15,659 nt of DNA from JAYUHK01 sp043767025 (GCA_043767025.1 JAYUHK010000100.1:1-15659); one strand, 5' to 3'. Numbered from the stretch's first letter, positions 1 to 7,432 are shown. Numbers and translations: made by a program. Notes: a model not told the origin generated them from the sequence alone.

Positions 1-144
1 TTTAAGCAAAAACTTTAGAATTTATACAGAGCACTTGATTTTTTTGGTTACTTTTTTCATCAAGGAAAAAAGTGACAAAAACCAAGTAAATTACCACAAT
101 ATTAAATTCAAAAGAGCTAATTTAAAATCCACGCGTAACATCAG
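1..144. repeat. Left copy of an inverted repeat element (partial at window edge)
   Basis: Positions 1-54 are an exact reverse complement of 15502-15555 (position p pairs with 15556-p). Beyond that the likeness continues in weaker form through a hairpin (33-87) and a degenerate AT-rich arm to a shared 12-mer, GCGTAACATCAG, at 133-144, whose counterpart is 15382-15393. The first six codons read on the plus strand are TTT AAG CAA AAA CTT TAG, so the element starts here with the end of an open frame (..FKQKL stop) that is seen at greater length at the right edge. The element probably continues to the left of the window. No transposase is visible, so I call it a repeat rather than an insertion sequence. 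Confidence 0.85.
33..87. other. Hairpin of the left repeat copy
   Basis: An imperfect palindrome running from ACTTG to CAAGT. The core arms are GTTACTTTTTT (48-58) and AAAAAAGTGAC (66-76), separated by a short loop, with outer arms CTTGATTTTTTTGG and CCAAG. It would fold as RNA from either strand and has U-rich arms, so it may also end transcription. The right copy (15442-15523) has the same outer stem but a quite different centre. Confidence 0.7.
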
Positions 145-170
145 ATAATAATATTGCTGCACAAAAAAAA

Positions 171-204
171 TGTAGCGCAGTCCATCAAAATTTTCTGCGC
201 CACA
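171..204. other. Short inverted repeat in the leader region
   Basis: TGTAGCGCAG (171-180) and CTGCGCCACA (195-204) are inverted with nine of ten bases pairing around a 14-base AT-rich spacer. It stands out because the surrounding 1-467 stretch is otherwise very AT-rich. No function is evident. The rest of 205-338 shows nothing I can identify. Confidence 0.4.
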
Positions 205-338
205 CACTATGTTGTTTGTCTATAAAGAATGTGTCTAAAATTTGGGTACCTTATTTTTTCTTCATTCCTCATTTTCGGACGCAAGAAGGTTTTTGAAGTC
301 ACTTTTTTATTAAATTTAGCAAAAACCCAAAAAAGTCG

Positions 339-346
339 TAATTTTG
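339..346 (+). promoter_or_regulatory. Candidate Bacteroidota -7 box for the lipoprotein-thiL unit
   Basis: TAATTTTG matches the Bacteroidota -7 consensus TAnnTTTG. A TTTAGC at 315-320, 18 bases upstream, is a possible degenerate -33 box. Transcription would start near 353, giving a leader of about 115 bases before the ATG at 468. No better match lies closer to the gene. This is motif evidence only. Confidence 0.4.
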
Positions 347-467
347 CAAAAAAATAATTCTTATGTTCTTACACTTAAATAGATGACATTGAATATTCGA
401 CATAATTTATTGATTTTCAATAGTTTATGATGACTCAAAATTAAAAACTAAAAACTTATAACTACTT

Positions 468-1010
468 ATGTACAAATTTTATAGCTGCCTTGCGCTTATC
501 TTATGTTTGGTCGCCTGCCAGAGCGAGCAGCAAAAACAGTCCCAAATGCGCGCCGAAATCAAAAAGTTGGAACGACAACTGACCACCAAAATGGACACTT
601 CTACCTTCCAACTCGATAGCAAAATTGCCAAAGAACTCGTAGAGAAAAGCGAAGCCTACGCCGCCACTTTTCCGAAGGACAGCAGCTCTGCGGACGTGCT
701 TTTTCGGGCTGCCGACATGGCGCGCGGCGCGCGCAACTTTGGCAAAGCTATCCAGCTTTGGGGCAACGTTCACGACAATTTTCCAAACTACGCCAGAACG
801 CCCGATGCACTGTTTTTGCAGGCGTTTACATTCGAGAACGACTTGGGCGACAAAGAAACTGCGAAGCGATACTACGAAAAATTTCTTCAAATGTATCCCC
901 AAAATCCTATTGCGGAGCAGGTAAAACAACTACTTTCGATGCTCGACAAGTCGCCCGAGGAGATGATAAAAGCCTTTCAAGCGATGAACGAAAAGCTCAA
1001 CACCAAGTAG
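468..1010 (+). CDS. TPR-containing outer-membrane lipoprotein
   Basis: A 180-residue protein with a lipoprotein signal: a short basic-hydrophobic start and lipobox L14-V15-A16-C17, so mature Cys17 would be lipidated. Gln at +2 gives no Asp-type inner-membrane retention signal. After a charged, Gln/Lys-rich stretch (18-45) come helical pairs typical of tetratricopeptide repeats, about 73-105 and 111-145 (the latter ending in YYEKFLQMYPQNP). The overall plan resembles YbgF/CpoB-like or BamD-like periplasmic scaffolds, but the protein is short and I cannot assign a specific complex. ATG at 468 is chosen because it places the signal peptide correctly. thiL follows after 48 bases on the same strand without a terminator, so the two are probably co-transcribed, with no evident functional link. 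Confidence 0.85.
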   Translation: MYKFYSCLALILCLVACQSEQQKQSQMRAEIKKLERQLTTKMDTSTFQLDSKIAKELVEKSEAYAATFPKDSSSADVLFRAADMARGARNFGKAIQLWGNVHDNFPNYARTPDALFLQAFTFENDLGDKETAKRYYEKFLQMYPQNPIAEQVKQLLSMLDKSPEEMIKAFQAMNEKLNTK

Positions 1011-1058
1011 CGCGCGCGCTTTCTTTTTCTAAAAAAATTAACGTTTCAAAATCTAAAA

Positions 1059-2108
1059 ATGATAGGACAACAGACTACGGCGACCGAGCGGACAGAAATT
1101 TCTTCGCTCGGCGAATTTGCTTTGATAGACCGGCTGACTCAAAAATTTGACCTCCAAAATCCGTCTTCGCTCAAAGGCATCGGCGACGATGCGGCGGTGA
1201 TTGACTTCGGCGGCTCTTTGGCGGCTGTCGTTTCTACCGATTTGTTGGTGGAGGGGATTCATTTCGACCTGATGTATATGCCGCTCAAACACTTGGGCTA
1301 CAAGGCGGTGGTCGTCAATCTGTCCGATATTTATGCCATGAACGCCCAGCCGAAACAAATTACGGTGTCGCTGGCGATTTCCAACCGCTTTTCGGTAGAG
1401 GCGTTGGAGGAGCTTTATGCGGGCATCGCCGAAGCGTGCAAACACTACGGCGTGGACTTGGTGGGCGGCGACACAACGTCTTCGCTCAAAGGGCTTTTTA
1501 TCAGCATCACCGCCATTGGGCAAGCCAATCCGAAGAAAATTACTTACCGAAACGGTGCAAAAGTCGGTGACTTGCTCTGTGTGACGGGCGACTTAGGCGC
1601 GGCATATTTGGGTTTGCAGATTTTGGAGCGCGAGAAACAAATCTACCTTTCCAATCCCGAAGTAAAGCCAGATTTGGAGGAGCAGCAATACCTGATTGGG
1701 CGACAGCTCAAGCCAGAAGCGAGGCGCGATATGATAGAAATGTTTGCTAAAAATAACCTCGTGCCTACGGCAATGATTGACGTTTCGGACGGCTTGGCAT
1801 CTGAAATTTTTCATCTTTGCAAGCAATCCAACGTAGGAGCAATCGTGGAAGAAAGCGGCGTTCCGATTCACCCCGACGCGCAACTGATGGCTCTAAAATT
1901 TCAACTCGACCCGATTACTTGCGCTTTGAGCGGCGGCGAGGATTACGAATTGCTATTCACGATTGACCCCAAAGACGTGGATAAAGTCAAGTATTTGCCC
2001 GATATTTATATTATGGGAGAAATGACGGACTCCAAAGACGGCATCAAACTTCACACCAAAGGCGGCAATATCCACAACCTGACGGCGCAAGGCTGGAAAC
2101 ATTTTTAG
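1059..2108 (+). CDS. thiL: Thiamine-monophosphate kinase
   Basis: ThiL phosphorylates thiamine monophosphate with ATP to give thiamine diphosphate, the active cofactor; it is a cytosolic enzyme of the PurM/AIR-synthase fold. The 349-residue protein carries the family motifs in order: GIGDDAA (40-46), STDLLVEGIHF (59-69), NLSDIYAM (87-94), GGDTT (136-140), VTGDLG (175-180), IDVSDGL (240-246) and SGGEDYELLF (291-300). The Asp residues in these motifs bind Mg-ATP in characterised ThiL. The C-terminus GWKHF is close to the usual GWDHF ending. Length is normal for Bacteroidota. Start is ATG 1059. No TPP riboswitch or other thiamine gene is in the window. The stop is followed at once by a perfect 10-base palindrome, GAACGCGTTC (2109-2118), too compact to be a normal terminator. 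Confidence 0.96.
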   Translation: MIGQQTTATERTEISSLGEFALIDRLTQKFDLQNPSSLKGIGDDAAVIDFGGSLAAVVSTDLLVEGIHFDLMYMPLKHLGYKAVVVNLSDIYAMNAQPKQITVSLAISNRFSVEALEELYAGIAEACKHYGVDLVGGDTTSSLKGLFISITAIGQANPKKITYRNGAKVGDLLCVTGDLGAAYLGLQILEREKQIYLSNPEVKPDLEEQQYLIGRQLKPEARRDMIEMFAKNNLVPTAMIDVSDGLASEIFHLCKQSNVGAIVEESGVPIHPDAQLMALKFQLDPITCALSGGEDYELLFTIDPKDVDKVKYLPDIYIMGEMTDSKDGIKLHTKGGNIHNLTAQGWKHF

Positions 2109-2266
2109 GAACGCGTTCTTAAGCTACCCAATTTATTTAAAAATTAGAGTATCATATCTTTTTTTCACTCCTTTGGTATGATTTCAGGATTAAAAATACT
2201 GCATTAGAAACTTTTTAGTCCAATCGCTGTTTCACATTTTTATCTGGAACGAACAAAAAATAAGAT

Positions 2267-2291
2267 GCCCAATTTTATTGAAAAAATGGGC
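2267..2291. other. Weak hairpin in the thiL-merR gap
   Basis: GCCCAATTTT and AAAAAATGGGC pair over about ten positions with one mismatch. It lies in the 231-base gap between thiL and the merR-like gene, about 50 bases before the GTG start. The U-rich 3' side makes a terminator for thiL possible, but the stem is AT-rich and late. The remainder of 2109-2339 is AT-rich; I see no TAnnTTTG box there, so the merR promoter is not identified. Confidence 0.35.
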
Positions 2292-2339
2292 AATTTATTT
2301 CAGATGCGCTCCACTTACGCTGTAAAATAAAAATAAAAA

Positions 2340-3245
2340 GTGGCGATTTATTCTATCAAGGATTTGGAGAAACTCTCCGGCATCAAAGCCCATACGATTC
2401 GTATTTGGGAGCAACGCTATTGCCTGATTTCGCCCAAACGTACTGCTACGAATATTCGTTATTACGAAGACGAAGACCTCAAATTGCTGTTGAGCATCGC
2501 GCTGCTCAATCGGAACGGCGTGAAAATATCAAAAATCGTAGGCATGAAATCCGCCGATATTTTGAGTCAAGTAGCGGCACTTTCAGAACTCAGTTTTGAC
2601 AACGGCGCAGAACTCGACGCGCTCACACTCTCGATGTTGGAGATGGACGAGTATAAATTCGACCGCATTATTAGCACCAATATCCAGCAACTTGGCTTTG
2701 AGCGAGCGATGTTGGACGTGATTTATCCGTTCCTCGAGAAGTTGAGTGTGCTGTGGCTGACGGGTTCTATCGTGCCAGTGCAAGAGCATTTTATCAGCAA
2801 TTTGATTCGCCAGAAACTCGTCGTAGCGATTGACAAAGAGCCGATGTCGAATGTTCGCGGGGCGAAGAAATTTTTGATTTTTCTGCCCGAAGGCGAAACC
2901 CAAGAGCTGACGATGCTTTTTGTGCATTATTTGCTCAAGTCGCGCGGGCATCAGGTGTTGTATGTTGGGCAAAATATCCAATTAGATGACCTCAAAGACG
3001 CGGCTCGCATCTGTGCGCCCGATTTCGTTTTTACGATGATAACCGAAACTTTTTCGCGCCAGCCCGTCCAACAGTATGTGGATATGCTTTCTGCGGTGCT
3101 GCCCGATTCGTCTATTTTGTTGTCGGGTTATCAGGTTGTTTTTCAGAATGTCCTTTCTCGACAAAATATTACGGTGCTTCAAAGCCTCGAACACACTATC
3201 CAGTTTCTCAACGCTTTGAGTGGCGTGCGCAGCAGCCAACACTAA
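2340..3245 (+). CDS. MerR-family regulator with cobalamin-binding-like (CarH/LitR-type) C-terminus
   Basis: A 301-residue protein. Residues 4-72 form a MerR winged helix-turn-helix (IKDLEKLSGIKAHTIRIWEQRY, then the Arg/Tyr wing). Residues about 90-165 fit the helical B12-binding cap, with W139-x9-E149-H150 matching the Wx9EH motif of CarH-type photoreceptors. Residues 176-294 look like a Rossmann B12 domain (KFLIFLPEGE.., GHQVLYVGQN). The usual E/D-x-H that supplies the lower cobalt ligand reads E186-T187-Q188 here, so classical cobalamin ligation is doubtful; position 140, next to the Trp, is Leu rather than the upper-ligand His of CarH. Start is GTG 2340: TAA lies two codons upstream and the next Met is residue 68. 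Target genes are unknown; no carotenoid or photolyase genes are nearby. Family is secure, ligand is not. Confidence 0.9.
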   Translation: MAIYSIKDLEKLSGIKAHTIRIWEQRYCLISPKRTATNIRYYEDEDLKLLLSIALLNRNGVKISKIVGMKSADILSQVAALSELSFDNGAELDALTLSMLEMDEYKFDRIISTNIQQLGFERAMLDVIYPFLEKLSVLWLTGSIVPVQEHFISNLIRQKLVVAIDKEPMSNVRGAKKFLIFLPEGETQELTMLFVHYLLKSRGHQVLYVGQNIQLDDLKDAARICAPDFVFTMITETFSRQPVQQYVDMLSAVLPDSSILLSGYQVVFQNVLSRQNITVLQSLEHTIQFLNALSGVRSSQH

Positions 3246-3246
3246 A

Positions 3247-3293
3247 AAAAAAAACTCCCCTTTCGCATCGTTTGCAGAAGGGGAGTTTTTTTT
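3247..3293. terminator. Bidirectional terminator between merR-like gene and infC
   Basis: Arms of sixteen bases, an A-run followed by CTCCCCTT (3247-3262) and AAGGGGAG followed by a T-run (3278-3293), enclose a 15-base loop. GC-rich stems flanked by an A-run and a T-run serve both strands: the plus-strand merR-like gene ends at 3245 and the minus-strand infC ends at 3310. Confidence 0.93.
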
Positions 3294-3309
3294 ATTTTAG
3301 AACCAAAAC

Positions 3310-3903
3310 TTAATCTTTCTTCTTTGCGGGAGTTTTTTTCGGCGACACCATGACGAGCATTCGCCGCCCTTCGAGCTTCGGCAGAGATTCGGGCAAGCCG
3401 AACTCCTCGAGTTCTTTCAAAAAGCGCAACAGCAACAGCTCGCCGCGGTCTTTGAACACGATGGCGCGCCCCTTGAACTGGACGTAGGCTTTGACTTTCG
3501 AGCCTTCTTTCAGAAACTCCAGAGCGTGGCGCACCTTGAACTCGAAATCGTGGTCGTCGGTGTTCGGACCGAAGCGTATTTCTTTCAACACTGTTTTTAC
3601 GGCGTTGGCTTTGATTTCTTTTTCCTTTTTTTTCTTTTGGTACAAAAACTTCACATAATCCGTGATGCGGCACACGGGCGGCACAGCATTGGGTGATATT
3701 TCGACCAAATCCAAGTCTGCCGCATCGGCGATGGCTCGCAGCTTACGGGTCGAATAGACTCCAGACTCCAATTTTTCGCGGATTATTTCGCTAATTTCTT
3801 CCAAGTTATCGCCTACCAGACGTACTTCGGGAACTCTGATTTGTTCATTGACCCTGAATTGTTCTCTTTCAGCTTGTTTTGGGTCGAACCTTCCTTTTGC
3901 CAA
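3310..3903 (-). CDS. infC: Translation initiation factor IF-3 (UUG start)
   Basis: IF3 binds the 30S subunit, keeps it from joining 50S prematurely and checks the initiator tRNA and start codon. The 197-residue protein has the N-domain (16-86: RVPEVRLVGD, DLDLVEISP, VPPVCRITDY), a Lys-rich linker (90-100) and the C-domain (101-187: KEIRFGPNTDDHDFEFKVRHA, LEGRRMLVMVSP). The start is forced: reading upstream the codons are TTG, CGT, AAA, TAA, and there is no Met codon before residue 182, so translation begins at TTG (3903-3901) or another non-AUG codon. E. coli infC likewise uses a non-AUG codon (AUU), which permits autoregulation. The gene sits 92 bases behind clpC and ends at a strong terminator; rpmI and rplT, its usual partners, are not here. 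Confidence 0.96.
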   Translation of the reverse strand: MAKGRFDPKQAEREQFRVNEQIRVPEVRLVGDNLEEISEIIREKLESGVYSTRKLRAIADAADLDLVEISPNAVPPVCRITDYVKFLYQKKKKEKEIKANAVKTVLKEIRFGPNTDDHDFEFKVRHALEFLKEGSKVKAYVQFKGRAIVFKDRGELLLLRFLKELEEFGLPESLPKLEGRRMLVMVSPKKTPAKKKD

Positions 3904-3948
3904 ACGTTTTTATTTTTTTGTGAATGAATAAATTTATCTTTTGTTCTG

Positions 3949-3980
3949 CAATGATACGATTTTATTTTGAATTGGTACAA
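3949..3980 (-). promoter_or_regulatory. Possible infC promoter in the clpC-infC gap
   Basis: On the minus strand, TTG (3980-3978) and TATCATTG (3956-3949) are 21 bases apart. TATCATTG differs from the Bacteroidota -7 box TAnnTTTG at one defined position. Transcription would start near 3942, about 40 bases before the TTG start codon. A terminator is not visible after clpC, so infC could equally be read through from clpC. Confidence 0.3.
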
Positions 3981-3995
3981 TATATTTTTTCAAAA

Positions 3996-6551
3996 CTATT
4001 CTTCGCTGACCGTTTCGAGCTTTGCCAGAGTGATTAGAATGCCGTCGCCTGCTTCGTTGAGCGTGGCTTCGAGGGTGCTGCTTTCTGCTGGACTTTCTGC
4101 CAACATAAATTCGGCGAGCGGGTCTTCGAGGTATTTTTGTATTGCTCTGTTGAGCGGACGCGCGCCAAACTGCGGGTCGTATCCTTTTTCGGCGACAAAT
4201 TTTTTCGCAGACTCGTTGAGTTTTATCGTAAAGTTGCCCATCGTAGTAAGGCGTTTGTAGAGGTCGCTCAACGCAATGTCTATGATGCGGAAGATTTCTT
4301 CTTGCCCAAGACTGTTGAAAATCACTACGTCGTCAATTCGGTTCAAAAACTCGGGTGAAAAAGTTTTTTTCAACGCGTTTTGTATCACCACTTTGGAGTT
4401 GTCTTGCTCGGCTTCGATGCGGGTTTGGGTCGCAAATCCCATACCTTGCCCAAAATCTTTGAGCTGTCGCACGCCGATATTGGAAGTCATGATGATGAGT
4501 GTATTTTTGAAATCCACTTTTCTACCCATGCCGTCGGTCAGTTGCCCGTCGTCCAATACTTGCAGCAAAATGTTGTAAATATCGGGGTGCGCCTTCTCGA
4601 TTTCGTCTAATAGAATCACTGAAAACGGCTTGCGGCGTACTTTTTCGGTCAGTTGTCCGCCTTCTTCATAGCCAACGTAGCCGGGAGGCGCGCCGATAAG
4701 GCGGCTGACGGAAAATTTTTCCATATATTCACTCATATCTATCCGAATAAGTGCGTCTTCGGAGTCGAACACATAGCGCGCCAGAGCTTTGGCGAGTTCT
4801 GTTTTTCCTACACCCGTAGGACCCAAAAAGATGAACGAGCCGATTGGTTTTTTCGGGTCTTTGAGTCCTATTCGGTTGCGCTGAATAGCTTTTGTTACTT
4901 TTATTACGGCTTCGTCTTGTCCGATGATGACTTTTTTCATGTCGTCACTCATCGAAACCAGCTTATTATTTTCGCTTTGTCCTACTTTTTTGAGCGGTAT
5001 GCCCGTCATCATGGACACGACTTCGGCGATATCTTCTTCGGTGACAGGGTAGCGTTTGGTTTTAGATTCCTCTTCCCACTCGATTTTTGAAAACTCCAAC
5101 TGTCGCATTAGTTTCGACTCTTCGTCGCGAAGGTCTGCTGCGCGCTCGTATTGCTGATTTTTGACGGCTTGATTTTTTTCGTCCTTCATCTCTTCGATTC
5201 GTCGCTCGATGTCTTCGATGTGTTTGGGGACGTGGATATTTTTGAGGTGGACGCGCGCGCCGACTTCGTCTAATACGTCAATCGCTTTATCGGGCAAAAA
5301 ACGGTCTGTAATATAGCGGTCGCTCAATCTCACGCACTCCTTTATCGCTTCAGGCGAATAGCTGACGTTGTGAAAATCCTCATATTTGGAGCGAATATTG
5401 TTCAAAATATGTACCGCTTCCTCTGGGGAAGGCGGCTCCACGATTACTTTTTGGAAACGACGGTCGAGCGCGCCGTCTTTCTCGATGTGCTGACGATACT
5501 CGTCGAGTGTGGAGGCTCCGATGCACTGCAATTCGCCGCGTGCAAGTGCGGGTTTGAAGATATTGGACGCGTCCAAAGAGCCGGTTGCGCCACCTGCGCC
5601 CACGATAGTATGGATTTCGTCAATAAACAAAATTACGTCGCGTGTTTTTTCGAGCTCGAGCATGATGCTTTTCATGCGCTCCTCGAACTGCCCGCGATAT
5701 TTGGTACCAGCCACCAAAGCTGCCAAGTCCAGCATCACGACTCGCTTGTTGAAAAGCGTGCGGCTGACGCGGCGTTGGAGGATACGAAGAGCCAAACCCT
5801 CTACGATAGCGGTTTTTCCGACTCCCGGCTCACCGATGAGGATAGGATTGTTCTTTTTGCGGCGGCTCAATATCTGTGATACGCGCTCGATTTCGGTTTC
5901 GCGCCCGATGATAGGGTCGAGTTTGCCTTCTTCGGCAAGTCGGCTTACGTCGCGCCCGAAGTTATCCAACACAGGAGTTTTTGATTTGGTAGAGGTCTTG
6001 CCTGCGCCAGCACCGCCTCGATAGCCACGCTCGCTTTCGTCATCGAAAGAGTCGTTGTCGCCGACGGCAGATAGGATTTCGGGAGCGGTCATGTCCATTT
6101 CTTGGCGCACGAACTCCAGCTCTGCCTTGTACGAGTCGTAATCTACGTCGTACTCGTTGAGCAAGCGGGAAGCGGCATTTTCCTTATCTTTGAGAATAGA
6201 CAGCAGCAAATGTTCGGTGTGGATTTCGTCACTTTTCAATATTTTGGCTTCCAAAAGCGTCACTTTGAGTGCTTTTTCGGCTTGCTTATTGAGCGGCAGT
6301 CTGTCCACGTTGAGGCTGCTTCCGACGGACTGTTGAGAGCGTCGGGGCGTAGTTTCTTCCACGCTTTGGCGAAGCTCGGCGGTATCTACGTCGAGTGATT
6401 GGAGGACTTTCATTGCGAGTTCATCTTTATCGCCGAAGATGCCTAAAAGCAGGTGTTCGGTGCCGATGTAATCGTGTCCCAATCGTTTTGCCTCCTCGCT
6501 ACTACGGGAGATAACTTTTTTTACTTTCAGCGAAAATTTTTTACTGTTCAT
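3996..6551 (-). CDS. clpC: ATP-dependent Clp protease ATP-binding subunit ClpC
   Basis: ClpC is a Hsp100/AAA+ unfoldase that feeds proteins to ClpP in the cytosol. The 851-residue protein has two N-terminal Clp-N repeats (about 5-145), a first AAA+ module with Walker A GEPGVGKT (240-247) and Walker B ILFIDE (308-312 region), a middle domain with a UVR-like segment (about 445-490) that separates ClpC from ClpA, and a second AAA+ module with GPTGVGKT (577-584) and VILLDE (645-650). MGF at 704-706 fits the [LIVM]-G-F loop that docks ClpP. A Gly/Ser/Lys-rich linker covers 175-192. Start is ATG 6551. clpP and the McsA/McsB or CtsR partners of Gram-positive bacteria are absent here. infC follows 92 bases downstream. 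Confidence 0.97.
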   Translation of the reverse strand: MNSKKFSLKVKKVISRSSEEAKRLGHDYIGTEHLLLGIFGDKDELAMKVLQSLDVDTAELRQSVEETTPRRSQQSVGSSLNVDRLPLNKQAEKALKVTLLEAKILKSDEIHTEHLLLSILKDKENAASRLLNEYDVDYDSYKAELEFVRQEMDMTAPEILSAVGDNDSFDDESERGYRGGAGAGKTSTKSKTPVLDNFGRDVSRLAEEGKLDPIIGRETEIERVSQILSRRKKNNPILIGEPGVGKTAIVEGLALRILQRRVSRTLFNKRVVMLDLAALVAGTKYRGQFEERMKSIMLELEKTRDVILFIDEIHTIVGAGGATGSLDASNIFKPALARGELQCIGASTLDEYRQHIEKDGALDRRFQKVIVEPPSPEEAVHILNNIRSKYEDFHNVSYSPEAIKECVRLSDRYITDRFLPDKAIDVLDEVGARVHLKNIHVPKHIEDIERRIEEMKDEKNQAVKNQQYERAADLRDEESKLMRQLEFSKIEWEEESKTKRYPVTEEDIAEVVSMMTGIPLKKVGQSENNKLVSMSDDMKKVIIGQDEAVIKVTKAIQRNRIGLKDPKKPIGSFIFLGPTGVGKTELAKALARYVFDSEDALIRIDMSEYMEKFSVSRLIGAPPGYVGYEEGGQLTEKVRRKPFSVILLDEIEKAHPDIYNILLQVLDDGQLTDGMGRKVDFKNTLIIMTSNIGVRQLKDFGQGMGFATQTRIEAEQDNSKVVIQNALKKTFSPEFLNRIDDVVIFNSLGQEEIFRIIDIALSDLYKRLTTMGNFTIKLNESAKKFVAEKGYDPQFGARPLNRAIQKYLEDPLAEFMLAESPAESSTLEATLNEAGDGILITLAKLETVSEE

Positions 6552-6943
6552 GTATGAAAATGTTTGTACAGTGTCTTAATGAATGTGAATACGAGAGATG
6601 AAATGCGATATTTTATTAGTTAAATTATCGCCAACCTATTGATTATCAGTTTTTTATAAAATTTTTTATAAAAAAAGAATGTATTTGAACTCTGAAAAAA
6701 TATCTGACAAGGCAATATTATAGTTTTTTTATGAAGTTTGCAAATCGGAGCTTATTTTAGATGCACTTTTAAATAACGAATGTACTCAAATATTGTTACC
6801 AAACAACGCTGTGGCGTATTAAGTTTAAAAATTTTATGCAGTTGCAAATATTTTATCTCGTTGATTATCAGTCACTTACGAAAAAAATGCAGATATTTTA
6901 AATATTTTATTGAGTCAAAATACTATTTTTTATAAAAAAATGG
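6552..6943. other. AT-rich divergent control region between clpC and the STAS gene
   Basis: This gene-free stretch holds two copies of TTGATTATCAGT (6639-6650 and 6861-6872), each containing the dyad TGATtATCA, and a tandem pair of TTTTTTATAAAA (6650-6661, 6662-6673) with a third copy at 6926-6937 just before the STAS promoter box. A motif TTATTTTAGATGCAC at 6752-6766 recurs elsewhere in the window. I find no CIRCE element and no convincing TAnnTTTG box for clpC. No RNA gene is apparent. Confidence 0.5.
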
Positions 6944-6951
6944 TATTTTTG
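6944..6951 (+). promoter_or_regulatory. Candidate -7 box for the STAS gene
   Basis: TATTTTTG matches TAnnTTTG exactly; no clear -33 box is seen. Transcription would start near 6958, about 60 bases before the ATG at 7018. An inverted repeat, TCTGTTG (6955-6961) and CAACAGA (6971-6977), straddles the predicted start and could be an operator or a leader hairpin. Confidence 0.45.
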
Positions 6952-7017
6952 TGTTCTGTTGTTGATTTTTCAACAGACAATCAAACGACATTTAATCCAT
7001 TAATTGCGCCTTATTCG

Positions 7018-7395
7018 ATGAAATACGCCATAGATAAACAAGAAAAATATACCATTCTGACATTAGAAGAGGACAACCTTAATTCGTTGGTTGCGCCCGC
7101 CATCAAGTCGGAATTTATCATGCTACATACAGAAGGCGTGCCAAACCTAATTCTGAACCTTTCGGACGTAAAGTTTGTAGATTCGTCAGGTTTGAGTGCC
7201 ATTTTGACAGCCAATAGAATTTGGAAAGGTGGCGGCGGCAGTTTTGTTCTCGCAGGAGTGAAGCACCCAAGTGTAAAACGCCTCATCGAAATATCGCGTT
7301 TGGATAGTATTCTCACGCTCGTCCCGACGGTCGAAGAGTCCATCGAATACGTTTTTATGGAAGAAATAGAGCGCGAGTTGGGTGCTGAAGCTTAA
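7018..7395 (+). CDS. STAS-domain protein, anti-sigma factor antagonist (SpoIIAA/RsbV-like)
   Basis: A 125-residue single STAS domain. SpoIIAA/RsbV proteins bind an anti-sigma factor or switch kinase and release its target; phosphorylation of one Ser turns them off. The signature here is LILNLSDVKFVDSSGLSAI: D55-S56-S57-G58-L59 aligns with DSSGL of SpoIIAA, whose phosphorylated Ser58 corresponds to S56. A Gly-rich turn (GGGGSFVLAG, 71-80) and the VKRLIEISRLDSIL helix complete the fold. Start is ATG 7018; an in-frame TTG at 6910 would add 36 residues unlike the family and would run through the predicted promoter. The acidic tail (113-125) is unremarkable. No kinase/anti-sigma factor or PP2C phosphatase lies nearby, so the partner is unknown. 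Confidence 0.92.
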   Translation: MKYAIDKQEKYTILTLEEDNLNSLVAPAIKSEFIMLHTEGVPNLILNLSDVKFVDSSGLSAILTANRIWKGGGGSFVLAGVKHPSVKRLIEISRLDSILTLVPTVEESIEYVFMEEIERELGAEA

Positions 7396-7432
7396 AAAGT
7401 TTAGCACTTTATTTTTCTTCATTCCCAATAAT

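Noticed and set aside
501..929. Minus-strand open frame of 142 codons within the lipoprotein gene
   Set aside because: It is antisense to a gene with signal peptide and TPR pattern; no motif of its own.
2109..2118. GAACGCGTTC palindrome after thiL as an operator or terminator
   Set aside because: No room for a loop, no T-run, and a single 10-base palindrome is weak evidence by itself.
6552..6640. CIRCE or HrcA-type heat-shock operator before clpC
   Set aside because: No TTAGCACTC-N9-GAGTGCTAA-like sequence is present.
6910..7017. Longer N-terminus for the STAS protein from TTG 6910
   Set aside because: It would add 36 residues without family likeness and cross the TATTTTTG promoter box and the dyad; ATG 7018 fits the STAS domain start.
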